The notes beneath the pieces are model-generated. The model was not told where the DNA came from. It saw only the letters and a list, made by a program, of their open reading frames with translations, and searched no databases. From assembly GCA_946894095.1 (NCBI GenBank), contig OX335657.1:13082001-13146000 (forward strand): a stretch of DNA of 64,000 bases. Reading direction: 5' to 3'. Every line of letters starts with the position of its first letter. Positions within the stretch are counted from its first letter, which is position 1. The stretch comes from Incurvaria masculella. Lineage: Eukaryota; Arthropoda; Insecta; Lepidoptera; Incurvariidae. Shown here piece after piece: positions 1 through 11,320 of this stretch. Made by a program: the position numbers and the translations under genes.

Positions 1-214
1 AATATTATAAATGCGAAAGTCTGTTTGTTGCAATTTTACGCCCAAATCGCTGAACCAATTTTGATGAATTTTGGTATAGAGATAGTCTGGACCTTGGAGA
101 AAGACATAAGCTTAACCTTTTGTGGCGAAAATTAAACTCGAACTGGGTGAAATTGGTAATTAAAGTTTGTATGGGGAACGACAATGACCCGAGCGAAGCC
201 GGGTTACTCAGCTA
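1..214 (+). mobile_element. Non-autonomous Helitron-like element, 3' part
   Basis: The sequence ends with a short hairpin (ACCCG at 187-191 pairing with CGGGT at 200-204), then CTAG at 211-214, followed by T. This is the Helitron 3' signature: a GC-rich hairpin just before CTRR, inserted between A and T. It opens with the ATTATAAATGCGAAAGT block seen near the 5' end of the other copies, so nearly the whole element is present; the TC terminus lies just outside the window. It has no coding capacity. Confidence 0.72.
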
Positions 215-639
215 GTATTTCCTAAAACCAATTAAGGATTTGAGAGTTAGTTGATTCCTCCCGGAACCACTGACATCCTAGTTGTTGGCTCAACGTTATT
301 AGAATTCGTGGAAGCAGCGCTGAATCCAGTTTTATCTTCAGTGCCCATGCAAACATTGGTTTTGGCAAGAAATATAATCAAGCCAGCACTGTTAGTCACG
401 GCTTAGGCCGTAATGCTCCACCGTTCGAATTTATGATTACGTAGCTTTACCGAGTTCAATGGCCTAATTTAATAGAGTGTTCGAGGGTCGCGGCATATTC
501 ATGTTTAGCTAAGTGCGATTTGTTGATACACGCACCGTTGAAAATATACTTCGGTAGAAAAGGCTTGACTGCTGACGTCATACTTTTAGTCAAATTGATT
601 TCGAGCTTTCCAGTCCAAACTATTTATGTAACTGTACAT

Positions 640-775
640 GGATTCCTAGTACCATACCCACCACCGTGATATTAGCCCAATGCACCGCATCCCGAAGGAA
701 TTCAGTGCCTTGCCAGGACCTTCCCTTTATGACCACGGCTACATTTAACTGGATGGAAAACACGGAAAAACGCTA
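640..775 (-). mobile_element. Fragment of the main SINE (body)
   Basis: Matches the SINE body (GCCAGGACCTTCCCTTTATG, then AACTGGATGGAAAACACGG). Both head and tail are missing. An odd run with GACGGAC units follows. Confidence 0.7.
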
Positions 776-833
776 CCTACAAACTCTTGACGGACAATCA
801 GACGGACAAAGAAATGATTGAATAAGGGTTCAT

Positions 834-856
834 TTCCATCCCTTTGAGGGATGGAA
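834..856. repeat. Short perfect inverted repeat
   Basis: 10-bp arms TTCCATCCCT/AGGGATGGAA around TTG. Nothing around it suggests a transcript. Confidence 0.6.
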
Positions 857-1700
857 CCAAAAAGTATTGTAAAGCACTTGATAGTGTAATAATACTTATA
901 TGCGTTAGTTTACTACTTTACACGTTTCATTCGTTTGTTTCATAGAACCCACGATAACTGTAGGTCCCCTTTCCTACTTACTAAACAGTATGATTTAACC
1001 CGCCCGGTTTAGAATATTTTCATTCGATGAAAAATTGTCGAAGTGGGAATAAAACATTTTCTGTGTCCTTACAACAGCTTCGCCGTGTTTATAGGGTTCT
1101 GGCATGGTACCTTGTTCATTCGTTAAAACTGTGTTCCGGCTAACTTAAATTGGGCCTTGTGTTCAGTTAAATTATGGGAGGTGAGAGGGGACAATACCAG
1201 AACAATATTATTTAAGTCTGAAAATATTTGTAGGGTCATAATTTTACTTTTATTTATTTTATTTGGCAAACTTACAGGACACAGACAATATATCAACTAG
1301 GTAAATGACTAAGCCCCGTTTGCACACGGAGTCGGCTAAGTTAATCAATATTCAAAAACCTCATTTTTAGTGAACCGCATAGAGTTCCTTCCATACTGTC
1401 CATACAAAGTGAAGTGTTTAATAGTTTAATAGGCCCTAAAAGTATACAAGCCCCAATAAAAAGTTTGCACAGCATGGAAACACATAATGCATGACCTGCA
1501 AAGCATTTATCAAGTTATTCATCAATTATTGATCAATTTATTATTAATTTATTCTGGTGCACATACACTCAGTAACCTATGGTTTAGTGTTTCGTTAAGT
1601 TATAAATAACTTGTATATTCGCTGAAAACATTTTACAACACTAACATCAGATTTCAAATACAGTTCATAAATTGATATCGAAGCATCCCATTTAACAATA
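857..1700. other. AT-rich stretch, no feature seen
   Basis: No open frame of note, no clear repeat and no tRNA box pair were seen. Confidence 0.5.
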
Positions 1701-1726
1701 ATAGGAGGTGATCCGGCTGTCAGGAC

Positions 1727-2000
1727 GTGCTAAGGATACACTCGCGGCCGCCCGACTCGAGCTTCAGTAATCAGATTATCTTTGATGAAAATATGAAAGC
1801 GGATTTTCCGGCCATTTTGCAGCAGCTGGGGCGTCGCCGGGGCTTCGCACGGGCACCCGGGAGCTTCGTGCGAGCCGGGCTTATTAATTCTCTGGAACCC
1901 CCGGCGAACTCGCTCAAATATGGATGCGTTTGTGCGGCGCTTTCGCATTGGCTTCGGAGAGCACGTGACATTAATGGCGTGTGTGCGTGTAACAAAGGCA
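1727..2000. other. GC-rich, non-repetitive island
   Basis: A GC-rich island in AT-rich surroundings that does not recur in the window. All three forward frames are partly open (a 95-aa frame spans 1727-2014) and the reverse strand is also open, as expected from base composition. No domain is recognised. It could be a conserved non-coding element; it is not called as a gene. Confidence 0.35.
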
Positions 2001-2265
2001 AAATGTTGTATTAAAATGTACTCCCATTATTAATTTGTTCCAATTCATGCATTCATGGAAATTCCCGAGAGCGTTAGACAGAGCACTGTACGATACGACT
2101 AGAGTATACTTCAACATGCATATATCTCGTCATGCATTCTCTTCGATTACGGAGGCTTCGAATTCGTCCCCTACGAAGTTTCCTAATCTAACCTTTCTGG
2201 TCATGGAGAGTTCGTCTCGGTCATCCGAGAATGCCAGTTTCAACCAAATCCAATCTGAGAGTTTT

Positions 2266-2572
2266 CTTTGTAATTCTTTTATGACTAATTCGTGTTCAAA
2301 CCATATTAACAAGACTCATTCGTGTACAAACCATCCTAACATGACTTATTTATGTACAATCCACCTTAACAAGGCTCATTCGTGTACAAACCATCTTAAC
2401 ATGACTTATTTATGTACAATTCACCTTAACATGACTCATTCGTGTACAAACCATCTCAACATGACTTATTTATGTAGAATACAACTTAACATGACTCATT
2501 CGTGTTGAAACCATCTTAACATGACTTATTTATGTACAATCCACCTTAACATGACTCATTCGTGTACATGCC
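2266..2572 (+). repeat. Dimeric 30+30 bp minisatellite (period 60 bp)
   Basis: About five 60-bp units. Each is made of two related 30-mers, one with ACTCATTCGTGTACAAACCA and one with ACTTATTTATGTACAATCCA, so this is a two-monomer higher-order array. Because 60 is a multiple of three, a forward frame stays open (2035-2508, 157 codons) and reads as alternating MTHSCTNHLN and MTYLCTIHLN. The frame upstream of the array resembles no known protein, so the openness is probably a by-product of period length. Confidence 0.88.
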
Positions 2573-2575
2573 CTT

Positions 2576-3160
2576 CTATTTTTTGTCACCTAATTATCTC
2601 TTATCACACTGTTTCGTATCGTATCGTATTCGTATTTGTATCTGGTTATCCCACTCCATAAAGTTTCCATGAGAAACGCATTTACATATACTAAGCGCAT
2701 GCTCTTATCCCATACCTAAGTCCACAGATACGCATAGTTTAAGGCTCCATTCGTTTTACATCAGTAAAAAAAATTCTTGAAATAGTACTCAAAACAATAA
2801 TAGAGTCAAGAATTGACAGGAAAAGGTTTTAAAATATGGGTTTGATTTCTTTACGGACCTAAAGAGAGAGGCAAAATCATTATGTTTTCATTACTATTCA
2901 GTTAAAAAGTATCCTTAATCCTTAAATGAATAAAAGGTTAAGCTGCTGCCTGTTGCTATGTTCACGCTACTCACACATTTTCATTATTCACTCGTATGTA
3001 GTTGAGTCAAGCCCGATTATAATCTCCACATCCTAAACTTTCCGGACTCGATAAAGGATCTTCTCCTGACGAGAGGCCTTAGCTGGGATGGGGTACAGAA
3101 GCTGTTGCTGATATTAACTTATCTGGTGGCATGATTGGGGGAAGTCAGGTTGATTCCACG
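2576..3160. other. AT-rich spacer, no feature seen
   Basis: No recognisable gene or repeat. Confidence 0.5.
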
Positions 3161-3523
3161 TTAAGGCTGTTCCGACCCACATAAAGTTGTTTGCACACAT
3201 AACGCAAAAAGTATTGCACTTAAAGCCACGAATTAATAATAAAAGTTTAATATAGTCATATTACTTTAAACAATTTCAAAATTTCAGGATTATTGGTTTT
3301 GTTACAATTTATTTAAATACGATTTTTATTTAACAGCGCCATCTAACGGTGTAAAACTTATAATCGGCAATTACAACGAAACCATTAAACCTGAAATTGT
3401 GAATGTGTTTTCGCTGCAACTACTATGGCTATATTTAATATTTTTGACGAATCCGTGCCTTAAAGTGCAATACTTATTGCGTTCTGTGTAAAAAAAACAT
3501 TGTATGGGTCGGAACATCCTCAA
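3161..3523. mobile_element. Foldback TTAA-target MITE, family C, copy 1
   Basis: Terminal inverted repeats start TTAAGGCTGTTCCGACCC and end GGGTCGGAACATCCTCAA. Nearly the whole element folds on itself: the inner blocks around GCAAAAAGTATTGCACTT and CACAATTTCAGG recur inverted in the right half. Two further near-identical copies lie at 8243-8611 and 59614-59979. TTAA targets suggest mobilisation by a piggyBac-type transposase. This copy lacks the block around TTGCAGCGAAAA on the left arm and its right TTAA has mutated to TCAA. Confidence 0.88.
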
Positions 3524-3811
3524 GGAAAATTTACTACACACAGTTTATCAACTGATTTTCTTGTAGTTATTTTTTCCAATCATGACATTTTTTTGTGTTA
3601 AGAAAGTGTGGACGTATGTACCAACTGAAGTGGTGCAATCACTTCGAAATCAATTTTTCAATTTTAAAAATAAAACATGTGACAAGACAAACATTGTGAA
3701 AGTTTTATGGTGGAGAACTTTTCGATTTAGGTCAAATTAACATTATTTGAAAATTCTTTAATCGTTTGTATCTTAGGAGTTTTATTGCTTTCAACAATTT
3801 CGACGTTGGTC

Positions 3812-4193
3812 TTTTTTTTATGTGACTGGACATGGATGGCTAATACCACACCTTCTGTCATGGTATTAGCCCAACACACCACATGGGAACTAGGTGCCAT
3901 GCCAGGACCTTCCTTATATTGCACGGCTACATTGAACTGGATGGAAAACACGGACAATTTTTATTGCCGCTTCGACCATCTTTCATCCAATGCGATGGTA
4001 CCAACCCGGGCGGGATTAACCCTACCACCTAGTAAGTAAGGAAGGGGACCTACAGTTTAACGTGGAATCCGAACCACGGCCAGCCTCTCTCAACGGTCGA
4101 ATGGTTACCCATCCAAGACCAGACCGGACCCAGCGTTGCTTAACTTCGGAGAGCGATCGCGGAAGTGTCGCGCCACTGGGCCACTGAGGCTGA
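3812..4193 (-). mobile_element. SINE, full length, 5S-type head
   Basis: Read on the minus strand it starts CAGCCTCAGTGGCCCAGTGG (an A-box-like TGGCCCAGTGG), continues with GAAGTTAAGCAACGCTGGGT and CTTGGATGGGTGACCA (the internal promoter region of 5S rRNA), then the common body, and ends CCAGTCACATAAAAAAA. It is a Pol III-type retroposon with no coding capacity, presumably moved in trans by a LINE. It is about 90 percent alike to the copies at 22953 and 63011. Confidence 0.85.
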
Positions 4194-4699
4194 GTCTTAA
4201 GTATGAACGTTATTATATATATGAACCCGTAGACACACACCAACTGAAGTGGTGACATCACTTCGAAATGTAATTTTCTATGTAATTTAAAAATAAAACA
4301 TGTTTTGTCTTAATTGTGAAAATTAAGTGATAGACAAGTTTTAGATTTTGGTCTCAGTAATATTATTAGAAACTTCTTTCATTATTTTTATGTAAGGAGT
4401 TTTATTAATGTCAATGTTTTGTCCATTGGTTTTGGTTTCCTTTCCACAAGTAGATCATGGCATCAGGGCTTTTGGGCTTTATCTTAACACACGTGAACAT
4501 ATTCTATTATACATTTGATGGTGGCCACCGATTTATGTATGACCTCGTCTGTTCTACCTCAGAAATTTGAGTGTAGTTTACTAAGTAAAGTAAGAATGGA
4601 AAAAATACTAATGCGAGAAACAGTTTTCACACAGTTATGGGAACAGTAAGAGAAAACAGTTATTGCACATAGTAAAAATGGTGCTATGAAAAGCTAATA

Positions 4700-5689
4700 C
4701 TGTGTGTCCCATAATTAACGCAAAATTTTTAAGGCGCCATTTGTGCAATAAAGTTTTGGCAACCCTTTAAAAACCATTTGACAGCTGACAGTTTAGGGTT
4801 AGTAAAAATGTGAAGTCAGTAATTGAAAAATTCAGGGAGACTGGATCAATTGGTGATGATATACTTCTGGTCGGCCAAAAGCAAGCCGTTCTAATGTCAA
4901 TATCGAACCAGTGCTTGAGAGTGTTGGTGAATGTCCAGCAACATCAATTCGACGTAGTGGACAAAAATTGCAAATTTCAAGAAGCTCACTACAGCGTATA
5001 CTCTGTAATGATCTGCGTCTTACAAAGTTCTACTGATACAAGAACTAAAGCCTAATGACCATGCACAGGAAAGAGAGTTCTTGAATGGAGTATTGAATAT
5101 CAACAAGTGGATGCTGATTTTTCGAGCAAAATCATCCTAAGCGATGAAGCACATTTTCACCTTGATGGCTTTGTTTATCGCCAGAATTGCCACATTTGGG
5201 GTTGAGAGAACCCACATGTGATTGTCGAAAAACAAATGCATCCACAACGTGTCACTGTTTGGTGCAGATTTTGTGCTGGAGGCATCATTGGACCATACTT
5301 TTTCCATAATGAGGCTGCTCAAGCAGTTACTATTAATGGTGTTCGATATCGCGACATGATAACACAGTTCTATCTGCCTAAATTGGATGATGTTGATGTG
5401 GAAAAAGTATGGTTTCAACAAGACGGGGCCACATGCCATACAGCCCGTGAAACCCAGTGAAGGAGGAAATTGTAACGAAATTCAGCCACATTTATGCAAA
5501 ATGGTCATGAAAATTTTCGACAATAGAGTGCGTATGTACCAGCAAAGCCTCGGAGGACATTTGTCCGATGTGTTATTGCATACATAACCCTATCCTACTT
5601 GATGATTCAATAAAAAAATAACAATATAAGGTAAAAAAACATGTGTTTTCCGTTAAATTTAAATCTTGCGTTATTTTTGGGACAGCCCT
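4700..5689 (+). mobile_element. Degenerate Tc1/mariner-type transposon with both ends
   Basis: The element is bounded by TA at 4698-4699 and 5690-5691, the target duplication of the IS630-Tc1-mariner superfamily. Its imperfect inverted ends are CTGTGTGTCCCATAATTAAC on the left and, in reverse complement, AGGGCTGTCCCAAAAATAAC on the right; both continue into GC(A/G)A(A/G)ATTT. At about 990 bp with a single interrupted transposase frame it is a typical dead mariner-size copy, and the only one of its kind here. Confidence 0.85.
4801..5590 (+). pseudogene. Tc1/mariner-superfamily transposase, frameshifted
   Basis: The coding region is split between frames. The first open part (4810-5055) begins with a helix-turn-helix-like stretch (VIEKFRETGSIGDD). 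A second part around 5130-5205 carries IILSDEAHFHLDGF, with the first catalytic Asp in SDE. The third (5218-5460) carries HPQRVTVW and, near its end, WFQQDGATCHTA with the second catalytic Asp. Beyond 5460 the frame changes again and a stop interrupts the region where the third acidic residue would lie. At least three disruptions mean no active enzyme is made. Confidence 0.85.
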
Positions 5690-6044
5690 TAGAAAGGTAG
5701 TTGTTTTATACACAGCGACAGCAGAGTTGGGTGGCATCCGCATGAATCGTGGCCGGACGCGGGATGAAAGTTTAACCCTACTCAAAATCTAGACGAGCTT
5801 AACTATTTAGATTAATTAATTCACGCTAGTTACTTGCGAGTTGATTTGTTCATTAGGCCCGAAGGCGCCTTTGTCCTCTTCGCGTGAATGTTTATTAAAA
5901 AGTGACCTGAAAGTTCTAATTGTTTACAATTTTTTAGCACATTTCTTTTTTATTGGCTGACCAGAGAAAACTTGTTCATCCTGAAAGCATAAAGTCCGTT
6001 TACGGATAACAAAATCATTGCTATACATTTAAGGTTATCTTATA

Positions 6045-6412
6045 TTTTTTATGAACATGGATGGCGAATACCGAACTGACCGTCAGTTATTAGCCTAACC
6101 CACCACATGGGAACTAGGTGTCATACCAGGTCCTTCCTTTTATTGCTCGGCTACATTGAACTAAATGAAAAACACGGACCATTTGCATTGCCTCTTCGAC
6201 CATCGTTCATTCAATGCGATGGTACCAACCTGGGCGGGATTAACCCTACCACCTTGTATGTAATGAAGGGGATCTACAGTTTTACGTGGAATCCGCACCA
6301 CGGCCAGCCTCAGCGGTTGAAGATGGTCACCCATCCAGAACCTAACCGGCTCAGAGGTGCTTCCCCAGCTTATCGGATCGCAAGGCGTCGCACACTGATC
6401 TACCGAGGCTGA
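6045..6412 (-). mobile_element. SINE, diverged copy, 5S-type head
   Basis: From the tail at ATGAACATGGATGGC to the head CAGCCTCGGTAGATCAGTG on the minus strand. The 5S-like segment is worn but still shows TTCTGGATGGGTGACCA. Older than the copies at 3812 and 22953. Confidence 0.75.
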
Positions 6413-7084
6413 CAATATTTGTGAATGAATAAACGAACAAAGTTTCAATTGAATCGTATACAAGTTTTCTTTCCTGTGTATAGATTTAAAGAGCAACCCT
6501 ACTTATAATTTCTGAATTTACCTCAACTGTGAGAAGTTGGCTTCTTCCATAAAACTCATCAATCGATCGAGAGGAGTGACTTGTTTAACTATGCTTAACT
6601 ATACACTCAGTATATTTCGGTTGAATCATTTAGGTGCATTTATGTACATGCATTTCATAATTCTTTTTTTTTCACTACTCTGGTTTAAGTAGATACTACA
6701 GACAAAGAACAGACCAGAATTCCTTCATTATTTTATACGCAAAAGTCATTAAATATTTTGTTATTAATGCTACTGCCTCAAGATAACAATTTCATATTAT
6801 GGTTTGAGAGCAAAATGTCCAGGTGTCAGTCAAGTGTCTACTGCAGTTCCGGTGATGTGGCTGCCTTTCGCTATCCAAGCTATTTACCTCGTCACAAACT
6901 AAATTTAATATCGTCTGTTGTACTATAACAAATTTAATATTATGATGAATAATCTGTGTAGATAACAATTGTTATTTTTTATTTATATCAACAGCTTAAA
7001 CATACATATTAAATTTAAAGTTACAAAAATAATTTATTAAAACCATTAAGAGACTTCTCTATACATTGTTATTATTGCAGTCAC
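6413..7084. other. AT-rich spacer, no feature seen
   Basis: Nothing supported in this stretch. Confidence 0.5.
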
Positions 7085-7348
7085 TAAGGGCTGGTTTGAT
7101 AGATCGTCTGATAGACAGGCAGATAAACTATTTGACGGATTTATTTAGGCTTCTGCTTATCAATCCGATATAGTAAGTCCATATGTTTATTCGCAAAATT
7201 ATATTAAGATAATTGTGATAGAAGATATAATTCTCCGGCAATGACTATCCGTCTTTTGACCAACGTGAATTTGTCATTTTGTGAATTTTGTGAATTTGAC
7301 TATCAGTCCAATACGTACTATCTTAGGATTGACAAAACGGCCCTAAAA
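7085..7348. mobile_element. MITE, family M, copy 1
   Basis: Starts TAA-GGGCTGGTTTGATAGA and ends ACAAAACGGCCC-TAA, consistent with short inverted termini and a 3-bp TAA duplication. Shared core phrases are TCTGCTTATCAATCCGATAT, GATAGAAGATATAATTCTCC and TGACTATCCGTC. Related copies are at 29848, 34577 and 42782. There is no coding capacity; the TWA target fits a PIF/Harbinger-type source, which is inference. Confidence 0.72.
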
Positions 7349-7349
7349 A

Positions 7350-8240
7350 AATAAAACATGTGTTTAACTAATCGTTTGAAAACATATTTGTAATTTGTTC
7401 ACCTCCATGATTTGTAATAAATAAATTAGAAACTCATTCGACTGAGGAGATTCTCACGGGCACGAACCCTCCCCATGGGAATGTGTTGGTGAAGGAAGCT
7501 GTGTAAGGTGTATGTGAAGGTGAAAGAAGAAGGATGTATGTGAGGTCAGTGTAGAAAGAGTTGAGCCATTAAAAGTGTGTGTGTGTTTTCTTTATCCCTG
7601 TAAAACACAAAAATGATTTCTCAGTAAGAACTTTTATTTACAATTGTTTTTACATGTGTATGGAGGTAGTGACACATGAAACAAAATATCAGTTAAATAA
7701 AAAAAAACCACCGCTAGTCTATTGACATGTAGGTATGTTCCCTTTTGACGATATTTTGCAGGATATTTGACGAATTTGACGTGCAATTTAATCTGTACTT
7801 AGCTATCTCAGGGTGATACCTTACCGGTCGATTATACACATCGAAAAGATCACATAACTTACGAATCGTCACAATAAAATTTTCACCATTTTTGTTTACA
7901 CTATTAAAAAACGTTCTTCCAAGCTGTAACGCAACGATTTCGTAAATGTCTGTGTTTTGATTAAACAAACACCCAAACATGACTGATTCAACAATTGACA
8001 GTTGAAAATGGCTCGCGATTCGAAAAAAAAAAGTGATACGTGTCAATATCCTATTTTCAGCGTTATTCGTGTGTTATAGTGGACTATGAAATACTCGTAG
8101 TTGTTAAAATAGTGTAAGGCGGCCAAGAGCATTCAGTGACGTTCGACCTGCGCATCAAAGCGGAGCATCATAACACATTTCTTCAATTAGAATGGGACTT
8201 TTGTTCTAACGTTGTACAAACACACTCTATCGCAAAGGGG
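7350..8240. other. AT-rich spacer, no gene seen
   Basis: Contains a short GT-rich run near 7575-7590 and otherwise unremarkable sequence. The longest frame (7714-8046, minus) resembles nothing known. Confidence 0.45.
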
Positions 8241-8242
8241 GC

Positions 8243-8611
8243 TTAAGGCTGTTCCGACCCATATAAAGTTATTTGCACACATAACGCAAAAAGTATTGCA
8301 CTTTAAGCCACGAATTAATAATAAAAGTTTAATATAGTCATATTACTTGCAGCGAAAATCATTTCACAATTTCAGGATTATTGGTTTTGTTACAATTTAT
8401 TTAAATACGATTTTTATTTAAAAGCGCCATCTAACGGTGTAAAACTTCTAATCGGCAATTACAACGAAACCATTAAACCTGAAATTGTGAATATGTTTTC
8501 GCTGCAACTACTATGGCTATATTTAATATTTTTGACGAATTCGTGCCTTAAAGTGCAATACTTTTTGCGTTCTGTGTAAAAAAAACATTGTATGGGTCGG
8601 AACATCCTTAA
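8243..8611. mobile_element. Foldback TTAA-target MITE, family C, copy 2
   Basis: A complete copy with TTAA at both edges (8243-8246 and 8608-8611). The left and right halves are inverted copies over most of their length, including the block TTGCAGCGAAAA paired with TTTTCGCTGCAA. Very close to copy 3 at 59614. Confidence 0.9.
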
Positions 8612-8639
8612 AACGCAATGCTTTGTTCGAGTAAATCAG

Positions 8640-8930
8640 ACGAGCGGCCGAAACGCCCCGGTCGACACGCCGGAATCGAAGTTTTAATTAAGATCATAAA
8701 TTGCAACTTTTAATCAAACCCGAGAGACACCGAAGGATCAGGTGAATAAATTAAATAAATGCAAAACATTCTTCCGGCCCGGAAAATAAGAGGGAAAACA
8801 TCTGAGACTTTCTCTCGCGCGGGGGCGCAGGAAAATAATGACGAAGATGTAATTTTCCTGTAATAGGATTTTGATAGCTGCGGCCCTGCGGCAGAACGAA
8901 TCTGCCAAGTACACAATTCGGGCAGGTTTA
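8640..8930. other. GC-rich, non-repetitive island
   Basis: Contains CpG-rich runs (CTCTCGCGCGGGGGCGCAGG near 8810). Not repeated in the window; no coding signal recognised. Candidate conserved non-coding element. Confidence 0.3.
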
Positions 8931-9284
8931 GCGCCGTTTTGTAGGGTTATTGCGATGCTTTTAGAGCTTTAAGCTGTTAAAAATCCATAAAAAACATAAA
9001 CGCCATTGGGTGCATTTTGTGACTCCCGGAAACAGAGTATGCGATATTAATAAGGAAATAAGGAAGGGGTTAAATGAAAAAATAAAAAACCTACCTGTTC
9101 AATATTTATACATAATACATACTATACCATCACGCCACTACCCAAGAGGCCCAGGCAACCTTATTGACGCCGTACGCCACTATCACAGGATTCTTCTTTC
9201 ACTTCCCCTACAGATATACATCGCTTCATACATGCTCTATAATAACGTGTGCTATACGTACCTAATGTTACGAAGTATTACATT

Positions 9285-9475
9285 GTCAGCCTCGGAAACT
9301 CAGTGGCACGACGGCAACTCTGAGTGCGGTTGGGTTCTAGATGTGTGACCGTTATCAACGGTCCACGTAAAACTTTAGGTCCCCTTCCTTACTTACTAGG
9401 TTTGTAGGGATAATCCCGCCTGGGTCGGTACAATCGCATTGAATTAACGATGGTCGAAGCGGCAATCAAAATGTG
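9285..9475 (+). mobile_element. SINE, truncated, worn 5S-type head
   Basis: Starts TCAGCCTCGGAAACTCAGTG, keeps TTCTAGATGTGTGACCG from the 5S-like segment, then body GTCGAAGCGGCAATCAAA. It stops before the tail. Confidence 0.7.
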
Positions 9476-10104
9476 ATCAGAAACCTACGCGGGCATGGTA
9501 CACATATGTTCAGTAAAAAAATCAAGATCTCAACAGCGCTAATTATGGGATTCTATATTTCAAGCTAGAACCAACAATACACATTGACACAATGTCATTA
9601 AAAGCGGATGGGTGGTTTCGGAGTTTAGCGTATTCAAACATAGTGACACGTGATTTTTATTTATTAACATTTACGCGTTATTTAGCCACACTCTACAGGG
9701 GTAACAATAATTCGAAAGAGAAAACTGGGAGGAAATTACAAAATATCCTAGAAACAACGAAACCCTGAAGACATTTTTTATGTAACGATTTTTCAACACG
9801 CGCCTAAGTTCGCTCACGTCGAGTATGGAAGGCCTTTCTTTATTATTCATACGGAGGGGTCGTGTTTGAAGGATTTCTTGCTCTGCCTTGGGGTCGATTA
9901 CTCGGATAAACGCTATTCAAATGGAATGAATACACTCGTGCCGACCTGTCGCAGCCGGATTCATTTTTCGTTTCAATAATTTTCGTAATTCTAAATGTTA
10001 TTGAAGTATCCAGATGTTGTATCGAGATTGGCAAGTATTCCAAAATAATGTAGTTAACAATTTATTCGTTCTTCTTTGCTGCCATCATATTGTAATTTAG
10101 TAAG
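9476..10104. other. Spacer, no feature seen
   Basis: No recognised repeat or gene. Confidence 0.45.
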
Positions 10105-10230
10105 CATACATGTATTTAGGATGGGCCGTGAAGCAAGGATACTTTGATTAAAAAACGTCAGCCAGACTGGGCTTGATCCAGTAAGGCACCATTCGATGAA
10201 ATAATGCCATATACCTGCACAAAAAGAAGT
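10105..10230. repeat. Degenerate copy of the tRNA-like repeat (family P)
   Basis: Shares the flank GTGAAGCAAGGAT (compare GTAAAGCAAGGAC near 12010) and a T-arm-like hairpin ACTGG-GCTTGAT-CCAGT at 10174-10190. Too decayed to define ends. Confidence 0.35.
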
Positions 10231-10542
10231 ATAATTTACTTAGTAACCGAATAAATCCTTCAAGTATGTGTGTTATCAAATATTACGCTTTAATATCATT
10301 TTAAAAGTATTTTGAATTTAAAAATATATCAGGAAATTATCATGGGCATTGTGTGTTATAATTGCAAAACAAATGAAACGCAACCTGTTATATTACCTTC
10401 AAACTTTTGGTAATCAAACCACACTAACTTATAATATCACAAACAGACTGGATTCGATTAACCCGCAAAGAAACTTCACTGGTTCATAGATTTTTTTTAT
10501 AGCTACATTAATGAAATAAACTGACAAATAGTACTGCCAAAC

Positions 10543-10955
10543 TTACATTTTTACTAGAACAGCAAAACAACAGACAAAGAAAACACAAGAAAACGCAGCT
10601 CTCAATGCAATCGGCTTAGAATATAAATTACTTCGTAGAGAAAAGTTCATACCTGAATACATACTTAACGTTAAACGTATACAAAACGGAAAAAAATATG
10701 TCAATATAATAGGGATCAAAGGACCAAATAGAGCTATGACCACTGAAGTTTTAGCAATGGCTATGACCATTGTGAAATATTGCTGAGGCCAGTCGTAATT
10801 GTCATGTCTTAGAAACAAAGCAAAAAGTCTTATAAAACTACAACTCAAAATTAGATGTACATTTTGCCAAAAAGTGCGACGTTTCATCACGGCAAAGCTC
10901 ATAAGATTAAACCTCGAGAGCAAAGCGAAAGTAAAACAAAAAAACTAAGAACAAT
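10543..10955 (-). other. Possible exon or old coding relic, strand uncertain
   Basis: Both strands are open for over 230 bases. On the minus strand a frame of about 126 codons is very hydrophobic and is followed by an excellent splice donor (AAAAAT|GTAAGT); TTCTTAG upstream could be its acceptor. On the plus strand a frame from a possible acceptor (TTTTTACTAG) reads as a lysine-rich soluble segment ending IVKYC-stop near 10785. Only one can be real, and neither resembles a family I can name. Minus-strand hydrophobicity is also what the complement of a polar coding strand would give. Confidence 0.25.
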
Positions 10956-10975
10956 GTTCTAAGTTAGATTAGTTT

Positions 10976-11230
10976 CTAAGGATAGGGACTTTCAATCCCA
11001 TATTGACATCGGACACCCAATCTCCGTACATCGGACCACTCGACCGGCCGACTGTCGCGTCGGCGGGGCTTGACAGTGAGCATGGAATGACAGGAGTAGC
11101 GATCGAAGCAGATTCGTATGGCGGCAGTGTAGCGTGTTCTTGCGTGTCGTTGGCTCGAGAAAATCACTAGTAACTGAATGTACGCGCCGGACCCTTGCCG
11201 ACATTGTATGTAAAACAGACAAACTAGTTT
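10976..11230 (-). pseudogene. Possible LINE fragment
   Basis: Shares the stretch TCTTGCGTGTCGTTRG with the LINE relic near 25670 and has a broken minus-strand frame. Weak, by-eye match. Confidence 0.3.
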
Positions 11231-11271
11231 CGGTTTTTTATTTGTCTATGCAACCTGATGGCTAATTAATT

Positions 11272-11320
11272 TTTTTATGTAACTGGACATGGATGGTTTA
11301 TACCGGACTGAACGTAAGAT
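11272..11320 (-). mobile_element. SINE tail fragment
   Basis: TTTTTTATGTAACTGGACAT followed by GGATGGTTTATACCGGACTG is the 3' end of the main SINE in reverse orientation. About 50 bp only, as expected for strong 5' truncation. Confidence 0.7.

Noticed and set aside
1727..2014. 95-aa forward frame in a GC-rich island
   Set aside because: Three overlapping frames on both strands are open only because of base composition; no domain, splice signal or codon pattern supports it.
3785..4261. Frames translating the SINE (also at 22982-23333, 33791-34210 and 63245-63455)
   Set aside because: The same peptides recur wherever the SINE occurs; they are shadows of a Pol III retroposon.
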